A DNA stretch of 64,000 nucleotides, taken from Fusarium oxysporum f. sp. lycopersici 4287 (lineage: Eukaryota; Ascomycota; Sordariomycetes; Hypocreales; Nectriaceae). Below the pieces are notes generated by a model. That model ran no database searches, was not told the DNA's origin, and was given only the letters and a program-made list of their open reading frames with translations. Below, piece by piece: positions 23,392 through 33,461 of this stretch. The stretch's first letter is position 1, and every line of letters starts with the position of its first letter. The stretch lies in the NCBI RefSeq assembly GCF_000149955.1, contig NC_030997.1, forward strand, positions 372,001 through 436,000, in the 5' to 3' direction. The position numbers and the translations under genes are program-made.

Positions 23392-25038
23392 TCATAACCA
23401 CAACATTGACTTGGTCACTCTCCTTTTCAACCGGCTCCAAAATGGGCGATTCCTCCACCAGCGTTGTTTTCGGTCAACCACAACCTGCTGAATGACAAAG
23501 ATGGGTCCCCCTTCCGTTTCAAAATGTCTTCTGCGGTAGCCGTCCCATATTTCTTGCCGGTTTCTCTCGTCAATGCGAGCCTGGTCCTGTTGGTCCAAGG
23601 GAAGAGCATTGATCGCATCCCGAATCTGATCGTGTCGAACACGCTCGTTTTTTATTGTCTCCGGGCTGAAAGAACCCGGTGAATTCACTGTAATAAAGTA
23701 TTAGCATTCTACCCTAAAGCCCAAGATCTGTTACAGTAGTACTGTCGGCAATGGCAGAGGCCTCGAGGTTCTGCAGCGCGGAGCTGTAGTGGCTGATGAG
23801 TCGAATATTGTAAATGTCTCCAAAGTCTGGTCCAGGCACGAGACTGGTATCGACTATATCTTCTTCAAATTTCGAAAATACATTATGCTCAAAAATGAAA
23901 TGACTGCTTAATATAATATCTGCTTTGAGTTTGTCAAGCACGTAGAATTCACAGGTAATCTTATCCCATGAGCTGCGGAACTGCCAAGTAGCGCCGTGAA
24001 CAATACCAGAAGTGGTATCTAGAGACCCATCAGCATACTCTATGGTACGCCTGTGCTCCGAATTCCTATCAATTTCTAGGGAGTTTCGAATAGCAAAGTT
24101 TGTTGATATCAGCATCACGTCACAGCCCGTGTCAGCCAGAGCAGAGGAAGGAATGTCATCAAAGCTTCCCTGAAAGCAACACGTATCGTCCTCGATAAGA
24201 TTGAACCTAAGTCGAGTGCCAAGGTCTCTCAATGATTTTGTAATTCGATGGGTGTATTTTGTCAGAGTACCTGTGGTTTTCAGGAAATATTGGCACAGGA
24301 TGAGGTCTTGAGTGCATTTAGGGAGAATACAACAGTCAAGCAAGTGATACTTTGTTTCTCCCCAGAAAGTGAATGGGATATTTACCGTACCACAAGACTT
24401 AATTGTTGCCCCAGAGGGTAGCCGGAATTTCTCGTTAGCAAGGTCCTTGGGCACTAGTCCAAGTGAGTCGACAAGTTGCTGGGAAACGAAGTTACGTTTC
24501 GCGCCAGTGTCAGGTAAGGCATCTATTCGATATTTGATTCGATATCTGTCTGGCCCAACCAATACTTTCACCGTGTAGTCTGTTGATCCACTGGAATAGG
24601 TCTGAGCCAGTTGCTCAGAGGCCAAGTAATTATACCCGCCAGTATGAAACACTGAATCGGCTCGATATGGGCTAAGGAATGCTTTGATGTCTTCCGCTTT
24701 GTAGTCTATCGATTCACCAGAAGACACCGGATTCGTCCTTCTGTGGGCAGGCCATGGGAAAGCTCCTTTCCAAATTGGGTTCGCCAGATAGACACTTCTC
24801 AGCGCATTGCGGCTTGTATAAAGGTTAGCAGCTGATAGCGTACGAGTGATGATGCAAATACGTACATAGGTGATTTGAATGAGGGAACCTGGGCAGCACT
24901 GGGCCCTTGAATGAATTCATCGAGCAGACGATCTCTCCAGAGACCATTGCTTGCAGTAACATCTGTTACTGGCTTAAGAAGCCGAGGAATTCCACCCCGT
25001 ATCTGAGAGCTTCCCTCAAGATGGGAATCAGGGACCAT
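23392..25038 (-). CDS. double retropepsin-like aspartic protease domain protein (512 aa)
   Basis: Exons are 24866-25038, 23743-24812 and 23392-23687; introns GTACGT...AAG and GTACTA...CAG keep phase. Two related segments occur in one chain. The first has ALPDTGAKRNFV (Asp159) and later TQDLILCQYFLK; the second has ALADTGCDVMLI (Asp285) and later KADIILSSHFIF. This DTG plus hydrophobic-D-I/L-I-L pattern is that of retropepsin-like folds. The C-terminal exon is charged and basic (RRHFETEGG, then KRRVTKSMLWL). No reverse transcriptase, integrase or LTR is visible nearby, so it looks like a host or domesticated gene. It is divergent from the DUF6594 gene. Proteolytic activity is unproven. Confidence 0.7.
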
Positions 25039-25538
25039 GGGGGGCGCGCTGATTAGAGGAGCAAATGATGCATCGTAATAGTGCCAAGTTTATTTCGGGT
25101 GATAGAATAGGTTTAACGTTCAGAAGGAACAAGTAGTCTCCTTGTAGGAGAGTGTCAATACGCTGATCTGGATATTGTTTGGCGAAAATGCAGGAAAACA
25201 GAAATACTTTTGTAACTGAGAAGGGAGCGACTTGTGGGTATTCGAGTGCTATGTGTCGGGGCGCTGGTGGCTGTACTTGAGCTGCACTGTTGTCAGGCTT
25301 CTTGTTGGGCTGATTCAACTTGTACCCCTCATATTCTTTGAAGAGATGTTATCTGGTGTTTTGTGATTGTAAATTGTAATTTGACACGTCATTGGAGGGT
25401 GGCCAGCATCAGGCCGTAGGCCCAACTCCGAAAACTAACGGAGCAGCCCATTTCCTGATTTCTGATTGTGATTTCCGGCGGATTTGAGGTTTTCTTTTTT
25501 TTAACTCTCTCTGTCTGGTGACTGTGAACTCTACACGG
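25039..25538. promoter_or_regulatory. divergent promoter region
   Basis: This 500-nt region is shared by the retropepsin-like gene (leftward) and the DUF6594 gene (rightward). A 97-codon minus-strand ORF (25028-25318) inside it lacks an ATG and a usable junction to the downstream gene, so it is left out. T-rich tracts precede the rightward start (ttttcttttttttaac, about 25490-25505). Confidence 0.5.
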
Positions 25539-26641
25539 ATGCGAAAGGTCTTTGATATTGAGATGAATGCAGGCCAGGCTGCAACTCGACCCCCACTAGG
25601 ATTCTCAGCACTATCGTCTTGGATCGTTTCAGACAGAGATCAAGAACTGCTGGTTTTTCGAAAATTCGGAGAAACAAGTGCTCGAAATCTTCTTTATTTG
25701 CAATGTGAATTATTAAGCATCGAAGGCAGATTGAAGGCCTGGGATAAGCAAGTTGAAGCTAGCAACGACACTGCATTAGAGCAAGCTGCAGAAACATGGG
25801 AAATGATGAACGAACAGGCCAAGGCGGGCAAACCAGAAGCAAAAGAGATGCTGGAGTTAGTAAATCAGCTCCGCGTCAAGATTAAAGAATATCGTATGTG
25901 GAATAGACCCAACTATAAGCTTCTGCTTACTCTCGTATAGATGAAGCGCTAGATCTACAGGGCAGAATATCTCTGCTCCACGGCCCTGACCAACGGGCCC
26001 TTGAAGTGGCTCGAAACGAGCTTCATGGGGGTCCTTTAAGACGAGATGGGCGCAAGCCAAATCCAATACTAGGTGGGAGAGGGAATGATTACCTTGATAA
26101 GGCGCAGGATCTCGTCTCCCTCAAAGCTCCAGCAGCTGTTGATCCATTATCAAAATTGCTCCGGGCCTACTGGCCAGGTCGAGTGCGTTTCATTATCCTC
26201 TTGAATACTGTTGCAGTTGGTTGAGAATCATTCACTGATGCGAAGATTTTGGAATCAGGAAGAACTATCCAGGGACGGCCGGCATCGGATCAGCCGTTTT
26301 GACGAACGATCAATCATGATTACAGTCGCTCTTGTCAACATACTACTCGCGATGGCCTTGTTAGTTGGCTCGATAAGCAGTCTCTACTACGTGAAGTCAC
26401 CACCAGCAATTCTTGGTACTATATGCGGGTTTACGATACTATTTGCATTGAGCATAGGTTTGATCACAAATGCAAAACGAGCAGAGATATTTGCAGGAAG
26501 CGCGGCGTAAGTACTATCCCGCCTGACCTTTAAGGGCTATAGCGAGTGACTTGATATGCTGATATGTAAGAAACCAGTTATGCGGCTGTCTTGGTGGTCT
26601 TTGTCGGCAATGGAGATCAATCGGGTTGCAAGTGTACATAG
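25539..26641 (+). CDS. DUF6594 family membrane protein (316 aa)
   Basis: Exons are 25539-25893, 25941-26182, 26217-26506 and 26578-26641. The family opening PLGFSALSSWIVSDRDQELLVFRKFG is followed by ARNLLYLQCELLSIEGRL, an acidic helical region, then RFDERSIMITVALVNILLA and two further C-terminal helices (TILFALSIGLITNAKRAEIF, YAAVLVVFVG). This N-helical plus three-TM layout is diagnostic of DUF6594, a family expanded in ascomycetes with no established function. The third junction uses a very short 34-nt intron (26183-26216), so that boundary is less certain than the others. Start: first ATG in frame; a second Met at 25563 is also possible. Confidence 0.85.
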
Positions 26642-27119
26642 AGGCTGGAACTATCCTTGGGCAATTCTAGTTGAAAATGGTCCTTTAGAATGCAAGGTAT
26701 TATAGAGATTGAGAGAAGCTTAAAACGATGTCGTGCGGCAATAGATAGTGCACCATGAACAGGCTGGTGTAGAGCCGTCTTAATGCAACTATTGTTAGCC
26801 CACAGATATGCCAAACCCCGAATCTCACAATGTGGCAATGAATTACTCAAGTTTCATAGTATAATGATATTGCCAAGCCTAACGTTATTGATCACGAATT
26901 GCTGGGTGCGAGGTGGTGGCTCTGGTATACAACCTGTTTCTCCACCCGAGGTTCCCTACTTGGGCAAGGTTGCAAAAATGAGGTCATATTTATCAGCAAG
27001 ACAGGCACGCCCTACTGACTACATATTAATCAGTCACTTCTTAAACCCCTCCGAGCGCAGTGATATTAACAAGGGAACAAAAAAGAACACTTAATCTGAA
27101 AATAAATTACGCCTTAAAA
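26642..27119. other. intergenic, 478 nt
   Basis: This stretch contains the DUF6594 3' region and the epoxide hydrolase promoter. No gene is supported; an A-rich leader (aacaaaaaagaacac, about 27075) precedes the next start codon. Confidence 0.5.
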
Positions 27120-28444
27120 ATGTCAGACGGTTATGCAAAGATTCCTTCGGGCGCTAAGGTTCAGCCAACGCCTTTCCAAGTCTCCATCACGGATGACAGG
27201 GTCGATGAGCTCAAGGAGCTTGTGAAGCTGGGAAGAGTCGGACCGCCGACCTACGAATCGACGCAGAAAGAACATAATTATGGCGTTAGTCATCAGTGGC
27301 TAACTGATGCGAAAGCTGCTTGGATTGACTTTGACTGGTATGTTGCACCGTTTGATTCTAAACTTGCATTGCTGAGGTCTGACCTTTTAAACAGGCGCGC
27401 TGCGGAAAAGCACATTAATACCTTCAACCACTGGACTGTACCCATCAAGGACGAGAAGGGAGATTTCACCGTCCACTTCACGGGTCTCTTCTCCTCTAAA
27501 CCCGATGCCGTCCCCGTGGTCATGCTTCATGGCTGGCCGGGTAGCTTTCTAGAGTTTCTGAAGATCCTGTCCATTCTCAAAGACAAGTACACCCCCGAAA
27601 CACTCCCTTATCACGTCATTGTTCCGTCTCTCACCGGCTATGCTTTCTCGGATAAGCCGCCGCTGGACAAGGACTTCGGCATCAGAGATGTTTCCCGCAT
27701 CGTGAACAGCCTCATGGTTCAGCTGGGTTTTGGAAGTGGTTATATCGCTCAAGGAGGCGATATTGGGAAGCAGGGTTTCTCGTGTACTCGCAGCTACTTA
27801 CGATGAGTGTAAAGGTATGTCATCAAGATGCGAATCGTCCGCAAGGTTGAAGGATACGACTAACATCTATAGCTGCTCATCTCAACTTCTGCCTCATGTC
27901 CGAGCCCGCAACTGCGCAGGGCGAAGTTTCAGATGCAGAAAAGAAAGGTCTCGAACGTGCAAAGGACTTTGACAAGCTGGGCACCGCCTACGCTTTGATG
28001 CACGCCACAAGACCAAGCACCATCGGCCTCATCCTCTCGTCATCGCCCCTCGCGCTCTTAGCCTGGGTCGGCGAGAAGTTCCTAAGCTGGAGCGACGAAG
28101 ATCCTCCGCTGGAGGAAATTCTTACCTCGGTTTCTCTGTACTGGCTGACAGACAGCTTTCCTACGTCAATCTTTCCATACCGCCAACGCTTCGACCCAGA
28201 TTACCCCGGTGCGCACGATCACCCGAAGTGGAAGATCAGCAAGCCATTGGGTTATAGCTGGTTCCCGTTTGAGCTTGCTCCTATTCCTGTGAGCTGGGTG
28301 AAGACGACAGGAAATCTGGTGTTTTGGAGAGATCATAAGCGAGGAGGTCACTTTGCTGCTTTGGAAAGGCCAGAGGAGTTGTTGAAGGACTTTGAGGAGT
28401 TTATAGAGCAGATCTCGAAGGATGGATCTTTGAAGATCCAGTGA
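27120..28444 (+). pseudogene. epoxide hydrolase (microsomal/juvenile-hormone type) with a 1-nt frameshift
   Basis: This alpha/beta-hydrolase carries an N-terminal EHN domain. Exon 1 runs from 27120 to a GTATGT donor after DFDW; the second intron (GTATGTC...ATAG) follows CK and resumes AAHLNFCLMS. Catalytic features: oxyanion motif HGWPGS at 118-123, nucleophile Asp195 in QGGDIGS, epoxide-positioning Tyr in IFPYRQ, and the C-terminal His in HKRGGHFAALERPEE. At 27765-27767 a GGG run has one G too many, so the frame leaves after GGDIG and hits a stop at 27804-27806. The other frame continues SRVSRVLAATYDECK perfectly. The gene is otherwise complete, so this is a very recent mutation or a homopolymer sequencing error. 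Role: opening epoxides to diols in detoxification or metabolism. Confidence 0.85.
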
Positions 28445-29413
28445 ATCAATTTGTAGATAGCGGCGCTTCATCTCGCTTCAAGCTGGATTGAAAGATCATG
28501 AACCAATTGAAAGATGATCAATCAGCTTATATATTCGAATCCATCATTGTCTTCGTCCTTGATCAAAGCCATGCGAATTATTGAGGTATTCCTGATTGAC
28601 TGGAGGTTCCCATTCCATTAATGGTCTCACATGACTCAGCACGTGACGCCTGTCCACGGTTTTCGGTCGTGGAGATTCACGGTCTGGGGCTGTCGAATTG
28701 ACTGGCACTCACCAAGAGGACCATTAGCTATGGCCATTTCTTTTGCTATCTTTTACGGCTCGGGTTGCGCAACAAGCAAGGGCTATTAAATTCCAGCAAC
28801 GAAGCCCAACCGCGAAACTGAGGACGCACCCACTTTGTCCTTGGCGGCCGCAAAGCGCGCCATGCCACTACCATTAAGCCGCTCTACTCGATGCGACCGG
28901 CACAATGAACATCGCGCTGCCGCTGCAATTGCGAACTTCGCCGTCATTTGATACGGCGCATCGCAGCTCCGCTCGCCCCGACCAAGCCTTTGACCCAGCG
29001 TGTTCCTACCGAGCCCACCAAATCGGCGCCGCATTAATCCCCATCTGTTGCCTGACAATCTCGAGCGAGACGACAACACACTGAGCGCCGCGACCGACCG
29101 AGAGAACATGGAGCGAACAGGATTGGAGTACCGCGGCGGCCGTCTGCGCCTTCAGCTAGCACCTTTGGCGTTCGTGTGATGCCATTCGCCGATGCCGCGC
29201 CTTCGAGCACCAGTGTCAGGAACGCATGATCCCTTCCTTGCGTGTTCCGTGTGACAGAGCTTGCCCGACTCTCGTCATCGCACAACAAACCGGGGACGCC
29301 GCAGCCTTTCACGACGCAACTCTTCTGCCTCGACACACGTCCATGTCCATTCGATTGCGCGACCTGTCCCTTGCCTTGTCGCAGAGCATCCTCCGAACCA
29401 GCGCACCGACACC
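28445..29413. other. intergenic with GC-rich, CpG-rich block
   Basis: From about 28790 to 29410 the composition is clearly GC- and CpG-rich compared with surrounding noncoding DNA, and overlapping ORFs of 70-127 codons appear on both strands. None looks like a protein family or links by splice sites to the transcription factor downstream. I see no gene I can support. Confidence 0.45.
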
Positions 29414-30678
29414 TCATCTGATTGTGATGTCGCTCTGAAGCAAGGCATGCACCGCGACTTCATCCGCGTGAAAGCGCCGTAGATACAGACAGATTGCCGG
29501 ACATTCCACCCTCGCTCGAAGCTCGACCCACCATATACTCCGTCCTGCCTTGCGATACCATATATATAACAGCAATAACGCGACAGGGTCCCTGGAAAGT
29601 AGTAGTTCCTTGAAGGGCCCTTCAATTCTGTGCGTGAAGAGCTGTGTCTGACCTGTTGTAACCTCGCTATCCGGTAGATAAAGGATCTGTGAAACTGCAT
29701 GCGCAGCGTAGAAGTAAGGGCTCTCCGACGTAGATGTCTGGTTCAATTGACAGATACTCGCCAGCGCCTCGGGTATTCCCTCTACACCAACGTCGGGTAA
29801 TGGCGCTTGCATCTGCGCAATCGTAACAGCCATGACGCGGAACAGACTGTCATTTCGTAGAGGGTCCACCATATTCCACAGCGACATCTTTCCACTGATC
29901 ATGGACACCCAATCGAGGTGGTCGTCGCCAGTCTTCAGAGGCCACGAATCTTCAGGTCTGTACGCATCAGGTGACGAGAACGTCAAGACGGCGAGAGCAG
30001 CTGCTGTACCCCATATCGGGTCTTTGTCCTGCGTCTTGACAGGTTCGCGTAACTTCTTGTTAAAGAGCGCTGTGCTTTGTGACCAGTGGTAGCATTCTTC
30101 CAGACTCCGGGGAGAGCTTGATGAGGTGTTTAGGTAGCGATCGTATGTAAGCGCCACTGCTAGAGAAGCGTGCATCAAACATGGGTTCTGTGCCAATTAA
30201 CTTAGCCTACATGGACACAGTCGGCGAGTGGCTCTTACAGTGAAGGCGAGTTTAAACAAGCTCCGATTGACGTTGATCATGTTCTCATCATCCGGCGTCA
30301 AGAGACTTCGCGCATAGTATCTCGTTACAAAATCTTGACATTTTGCATTCAATTGATAGATAGTATACTCATCAGAGGTCCATATCGCACTCGCGACAGG
30401 TCTCTGGGGCGTTGGCCTGCATCGAACCACGGCCCTCACAGTGTCGGAAGTGATCGGGTGAAGATCAGGGATGTTCAGCCCAAAGTTACAGAGTACTCCG
30501 AATGAGCTGCATTTTTTGCAGCGAGGTTTGCTCTCGTCACACTAAGAATGGTTAGTTGAAGTATTGATGAGTTGAGGAGACCAACCTTGAGTTTTCTCAG
30601 CTTGCAATTCCGGCATCCATATCTTGACCGCCGTGCAGGTTTCTTCGGGCGCATATGGTCCACGCACTTGGAAGACAT
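29414..30678 (-). CDS. Zn2Cys6 binuclear-cluster transcription factor (389 aa)
   Basis: Exons are 30586-30678, 30239-30541 and 29414-30187, all phase 0. The DNA-binding domain is split by intron 1 and reads CRNCKLRKLKCDESKPRCKKC followed by SSFGVLC, a perfect C-x2-C-x6-C-x6-C-x2-C-x6-C cluster, preceded by basic PKKPARRSRYG. The rest matches the fungal-specific regulatory domain in character: helical, with LSLFRVM-like segments, and shorter than typical regulators. The gene is divergent from an MDR reductase 353 nt away, a common arrangement for a local regulator and its target. The target pathway is not known. The ATG at 30678 is the first in frame. Confidence 0.88.
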
Positions 30679-31031
30679 TTCCACAACGTTCTACTAACTT
30701 TCAGAAATCGCGGAATGTTGTCATCATTGAGAGAATTTGACCCTGAGCTGACAGGAACTCGAGGTACGATCTATTTTCGCGATGCGCTAACCTCAACTTG
30801 GCTGGAGGCTCTCACACGCTAGCTGTTTTGCGGCTGCACGGCGATTTGATTGGCGGGTTGACGATCCAAGAACTCTGGGTATTATCGCGAATAGATCAAT
30901 ATGATTTGAGGAAAACCTCATGCAATTGCTGTAATTGAGTTATAAGGAAGACATTTCCCTCAAATATATCATGACCATTCATCTTTACTATTTACCATTC
31001 ATTTCTTAGATAACCTCTATTACCAGTCAAA
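30679..31031. promoter_or_regulatory. divergent promoter, Zn2Cys6 regulator / MDR reductase
   Basis: This 353-nt intergenic region lies between start codons of opposite genes. It contains a direct repeat CGG-ctgca-CGG at 30831-30841, a spacing that a binuclear-cluster protein could bind. The assignment is an inference from motif form only. Confidence 0.4.
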
Positions 31032-32138
31032 ATGTCTACTCATCTTGCCGCTATCTGCCCAGGAAAAGGCCAACCCTTCCACGTACGAACCCGATCCACT
31101 CCAAAGCCAGGGCCAGATGAACTTCTCATCGCCGTCAAGTCCGTCGCTCTCAACCCAGCAGACGTCATCATGCGCGATCAAGGTCTTTTTATAACAGATT
31201 ATCCCACCGTTATAGGCTTCGACATGTCGGGCTTGGTACTAGAAGTCGGCGAAAACGTTCCAGCTGGTGATGGTGGCTTCCAACCCGGCACTCGAGTTGC
31301 TGCTTATTCTGCCTCCGCCTGGAGAGGATGCGCTCCAGACTATGGTCCTTTCCAAGAGAAATGTCTTGTTCCGTGGCAGCATGTTGTGCGTCTTCCTAAT
31401 CAGAACATGTCGTGGAATCATGCTGCGACGTTGCCTGTTTCTGTCCAAGTACCTCTTAGCGCATGGGATATGATGGGAATTCCCAGATCTTATGCTGAAC
31501 TTCCTTCCCAAGATCTAGGTCAGGTTGAGAAGAAAGAAGCGCTTCTTATCTGGGGCGCATCATCCAGCATCGGCACCATGGGCGTACAAACAGGTCATCT
31601 AATGTGCAAGGATCCCAAGTCTCCCTTTGCAGCTGTGTATGCTACTGCTGGACCGGCAAATCACGATTATATACGCTCACTTGGTGCCGATCGTGTATTC
31701 GATTACAAAGACTCAAAGGTTGTTGAGTCAATCATCTCCGCCGCAAAAGAAGACGCGCTAGTCATTCGACATTGTTTCCTCGCGACAGGGCAACTTTCTT
31801 TGTGTCAGGCTGTGCTGAAGGAATTTGTTCATTCAGACCCAGCAGAGGGCAAGACAACGACCAAGCTTGGGTCGGCACCTTGGATTCCAGCGGACGCGCA
31901 AGACGTTGATGGAGTCGAAGTGATATTTGTGATGCCGTCGGCGGTTGAAGAGAAAAGGCTGGAGCAGTTCAATTATTGGATTGGTACTTACCTAAGTAAG
32001 ACGTTATCCAATGGAAGCGTTAAACCAAGCCCCGAGCCAACGGTTGTAGGGAAGGGTTTGGGCTTCCTCAACAGTGCTTTAGACAGAATGTCCCAAGGTG
32101 TCAGTTGTTCTAAGTTAGTGGTGGAAATTGGAGAGTGA
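31032..32138 (+). CDS. MDR-superfamily zinc-independent reductase (368 aa), enoyl-reductase/quinone-oxidoreductase-like
   Basis: This single-exon gene encodes a medium-chain dehydrogenase/reductase with an N-terminal GroES-like fold (GPDELLIAVKSVALNPADV) and a Rossmann domain with the NADPH loop LLIWGASSSIG at 171-181. The structural-zinc cysteine cluster is absent, so it belongs with zinc-independent members such as trans-acting enoyl reductases and ToxD-like proteins. GFDMSGLVLEVG at 62-73 is the usual catalytic-domain turn. It is divergent from a Zn2Cys6 regulator. Fungal relatives often accompany polyketide synthases, but none is present here. Substrate unknown. Confidence 0.88.
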   Translation: MSTHLAAICPGKGQPFHVRTRSTPKPGPDELLIAVKSVALNPADVIMRDQGLFITDYPTVIGFDMSGLVLEVGENVPAGDGGFQPGTRVAAYSASAWRGCAPDYGPFQEKCLVPWQHVVRLPNQNMSWNHAATLPVSVQVPLSAWDMMGIPRSYAELPSQDLGQVEKKEALLIWGASSSIGTMGVQTGHLMCKDPKSPFAAVYATAGPANHDYIRSLGADRVFDYKDSKVVESIISAAKEDALVIRHCFLATGQLSLCQAVLKEFVHSDPAEGKTTTKLGSAPWIPADAQDVDGVEVIFVMPSAVEEKRLEQFNYWIGTYLSKTLSNGSVKPSPEPTVVGKGLGFLNSALDRMSQGVSCSKLVVEIGE

Positions 32139-33049
32139 GATGGCACAATGAGGGAACATTATTAGATAGTGATACCATCGCCGTATAGAAGAAGTGCGAT
32201 ACTTCAGAAGATCTAGATAAGAAAAGTTATCTAAATTGCGTGAAGAAGGACTTTACAAAATGTTGAACCTTTCTGCGCTATCTGCCTGTATCTTGAGTCA
32301 CTTCAGGGTAGTCATCCATCATTTTTCTTCATCGAACGGGATCAATAACAGCGATCCCTGCGGTCTTCGCTTGCGACTCGGGACTTTCCGTCTTAAATTC
32401 TCTGTTTCATCATGCTTGACCTCCGAATGACAACATTTTCGCATGGTCTCATGGATAAAATCGGCTCAGCTGTCGCAAGACCACGTTCCACGCTCCGATC
32501 CTCGGCAAACTAACTACCCAAAACGGACATTTCTACCAGTGCCCACCAGCGCCAATTACCAAACAGAATGCCGCTGTACAACTCTGTCTCCGTTTCTGTT
32601 ACTTTAACGTTAGTCTTAAGCGAATATTACCTTTGACCATACCACGCGATCGGGTGAAAGGGTGGATCAATTGGTTCCGTAGCTTCGATCGCTCGCTTCC
32701 TGACACGACCTCGCCATGCACCCCATTGACCAATCAAGGCGCCTCACCATGAACCAAGTCACGTTGACCAATATCGATGATGAAATCTCCTCGCCCCGAC
32801 ACCCTCTTTCGCTCAATAAACATAAGCATAATACGCCATAAAAATAAAGTTAAAACTCCGCCAAGCTCAGCTCTCTCATCAATGGCGAAACAAGTTCCCC
32901 TCACAAGTCATTGATGTCTTCTCTCAAATCAGGGGGATGCAGAATTCTCGGTCTTGTCCGACCACTCTAACTAATACAAGTAAAGATCATCTTCCCTCCT
33001 TTCAAGCTTGGGCCCCGGTCTGGAGTAGAAAATCCGGGGTGAGTTCTCT

Positions 33050-33062
33050 TATCGGACCGACA
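33050..33062. promoter_or_regulatory. CGG-N-CCG palindrome, copy 1 (one mismatch)
   Basis: TATCGGACCGACA matches TGTCGG-N-CCGACA except at one base. It lies about 400 nt upstream of the permease ATG. Confidence 0.55.
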
Positions 33063-33148
33063 GGACACAAAACTCCACGATCTCATGACTCCGTTTCCCC
33101 ATACAAAATTCCTTTTAAAATTCATGGTCTGACGAGAAATCGAAGATC

Positions 33149-33163
33149 ATGTCGGTCCGACAT
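33149..33163. promoter_or_regulatory. CGG-N-CCG palindrome, copy 2 (perfect 15-mer)
   Basis: ATGTCGGTCCGACAT is a perfect inverted repeat with a one-base centre, about 300 nt upstream of the permease ATG. The form is that of a Zn2Cys6 dimer site with minimal spacing. Confidence 0.65.
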
Positions 33164-33240
33164 AGCGAATCTCGAGAGATTGAAGCTATCACGAGGCTCA
33201 GCTCTTGGCGAAGATGAGCTCAGTCTCGCGTTGAAAAGAT

Positions 33241-33255
33241 ATGTCGGGCCGACAT
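33241..33255. promoter_or_regulatory. CGG-N-CCG palindrome, copy 3 (perfect 15-mer)
   Basis: ATGTCGGGCCGACAT is identical to copy 2 except for the central base. The two perfect copies are 92 nt apart. Confidence 0.65.
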
Positions 33256-33461
33256 AATCTTGGCTAGACTGTTCTGGGGGGTCCGGGGTGAACCAACCCT
33301 CCAGAACCTGGAGAGACGGGTTGTTTGTGGAGATTTAGCATAAGAATCCCCAGATTCCCCAGCTTCTTTCTTGTTTTTTCCCAGCATCAGCTTCACTCAC
33401 TTCTTCTTTCTCTCCATACAAGGGATCTTTCGACATATTATCTCTTATCTTGGACGACAGC

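Larger units (their letters stand above)
32139..33461. promoter_or_regulatory. long promoter region of the sugar permease
   Basis: This 1.3-kb region has no supported ORF. Its last 450 nt carry three palindromic CGG-N-CCG sites (33050, 33149, 33241) and five CreA-type SYGGRG sites: CCGGGG at 33034 and 33283, CTGGGG at 33274, and reverse-strand copies at 33348 and 33357. A pyrimidine-rich tract (about 33355-33420) precedes the ATG. The composition suggests a carbon-regulated promoter. Confidence 0.6.

Noticed and set aside
23392..25038. LTR retrotransposon
   Set aside because: Only protease-like domains are present; no reverse transcriptase, integrase, gag or long terminal repeats were seen.
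25028..25318. Minus-strand ORF upstream of the retropepsin-like gene
   Set aside because: It has no ATG in frame and no splice junction that continues into the downstream protein; treated as 5' region.
28786..29700. Overlapping ORFs of 107-141 codons on both strands
   Set aside because: They are low-stop artefacts of GC-rich DNA, or antisense/out-of-frame to the Zn2Cys6 gene; no family features.
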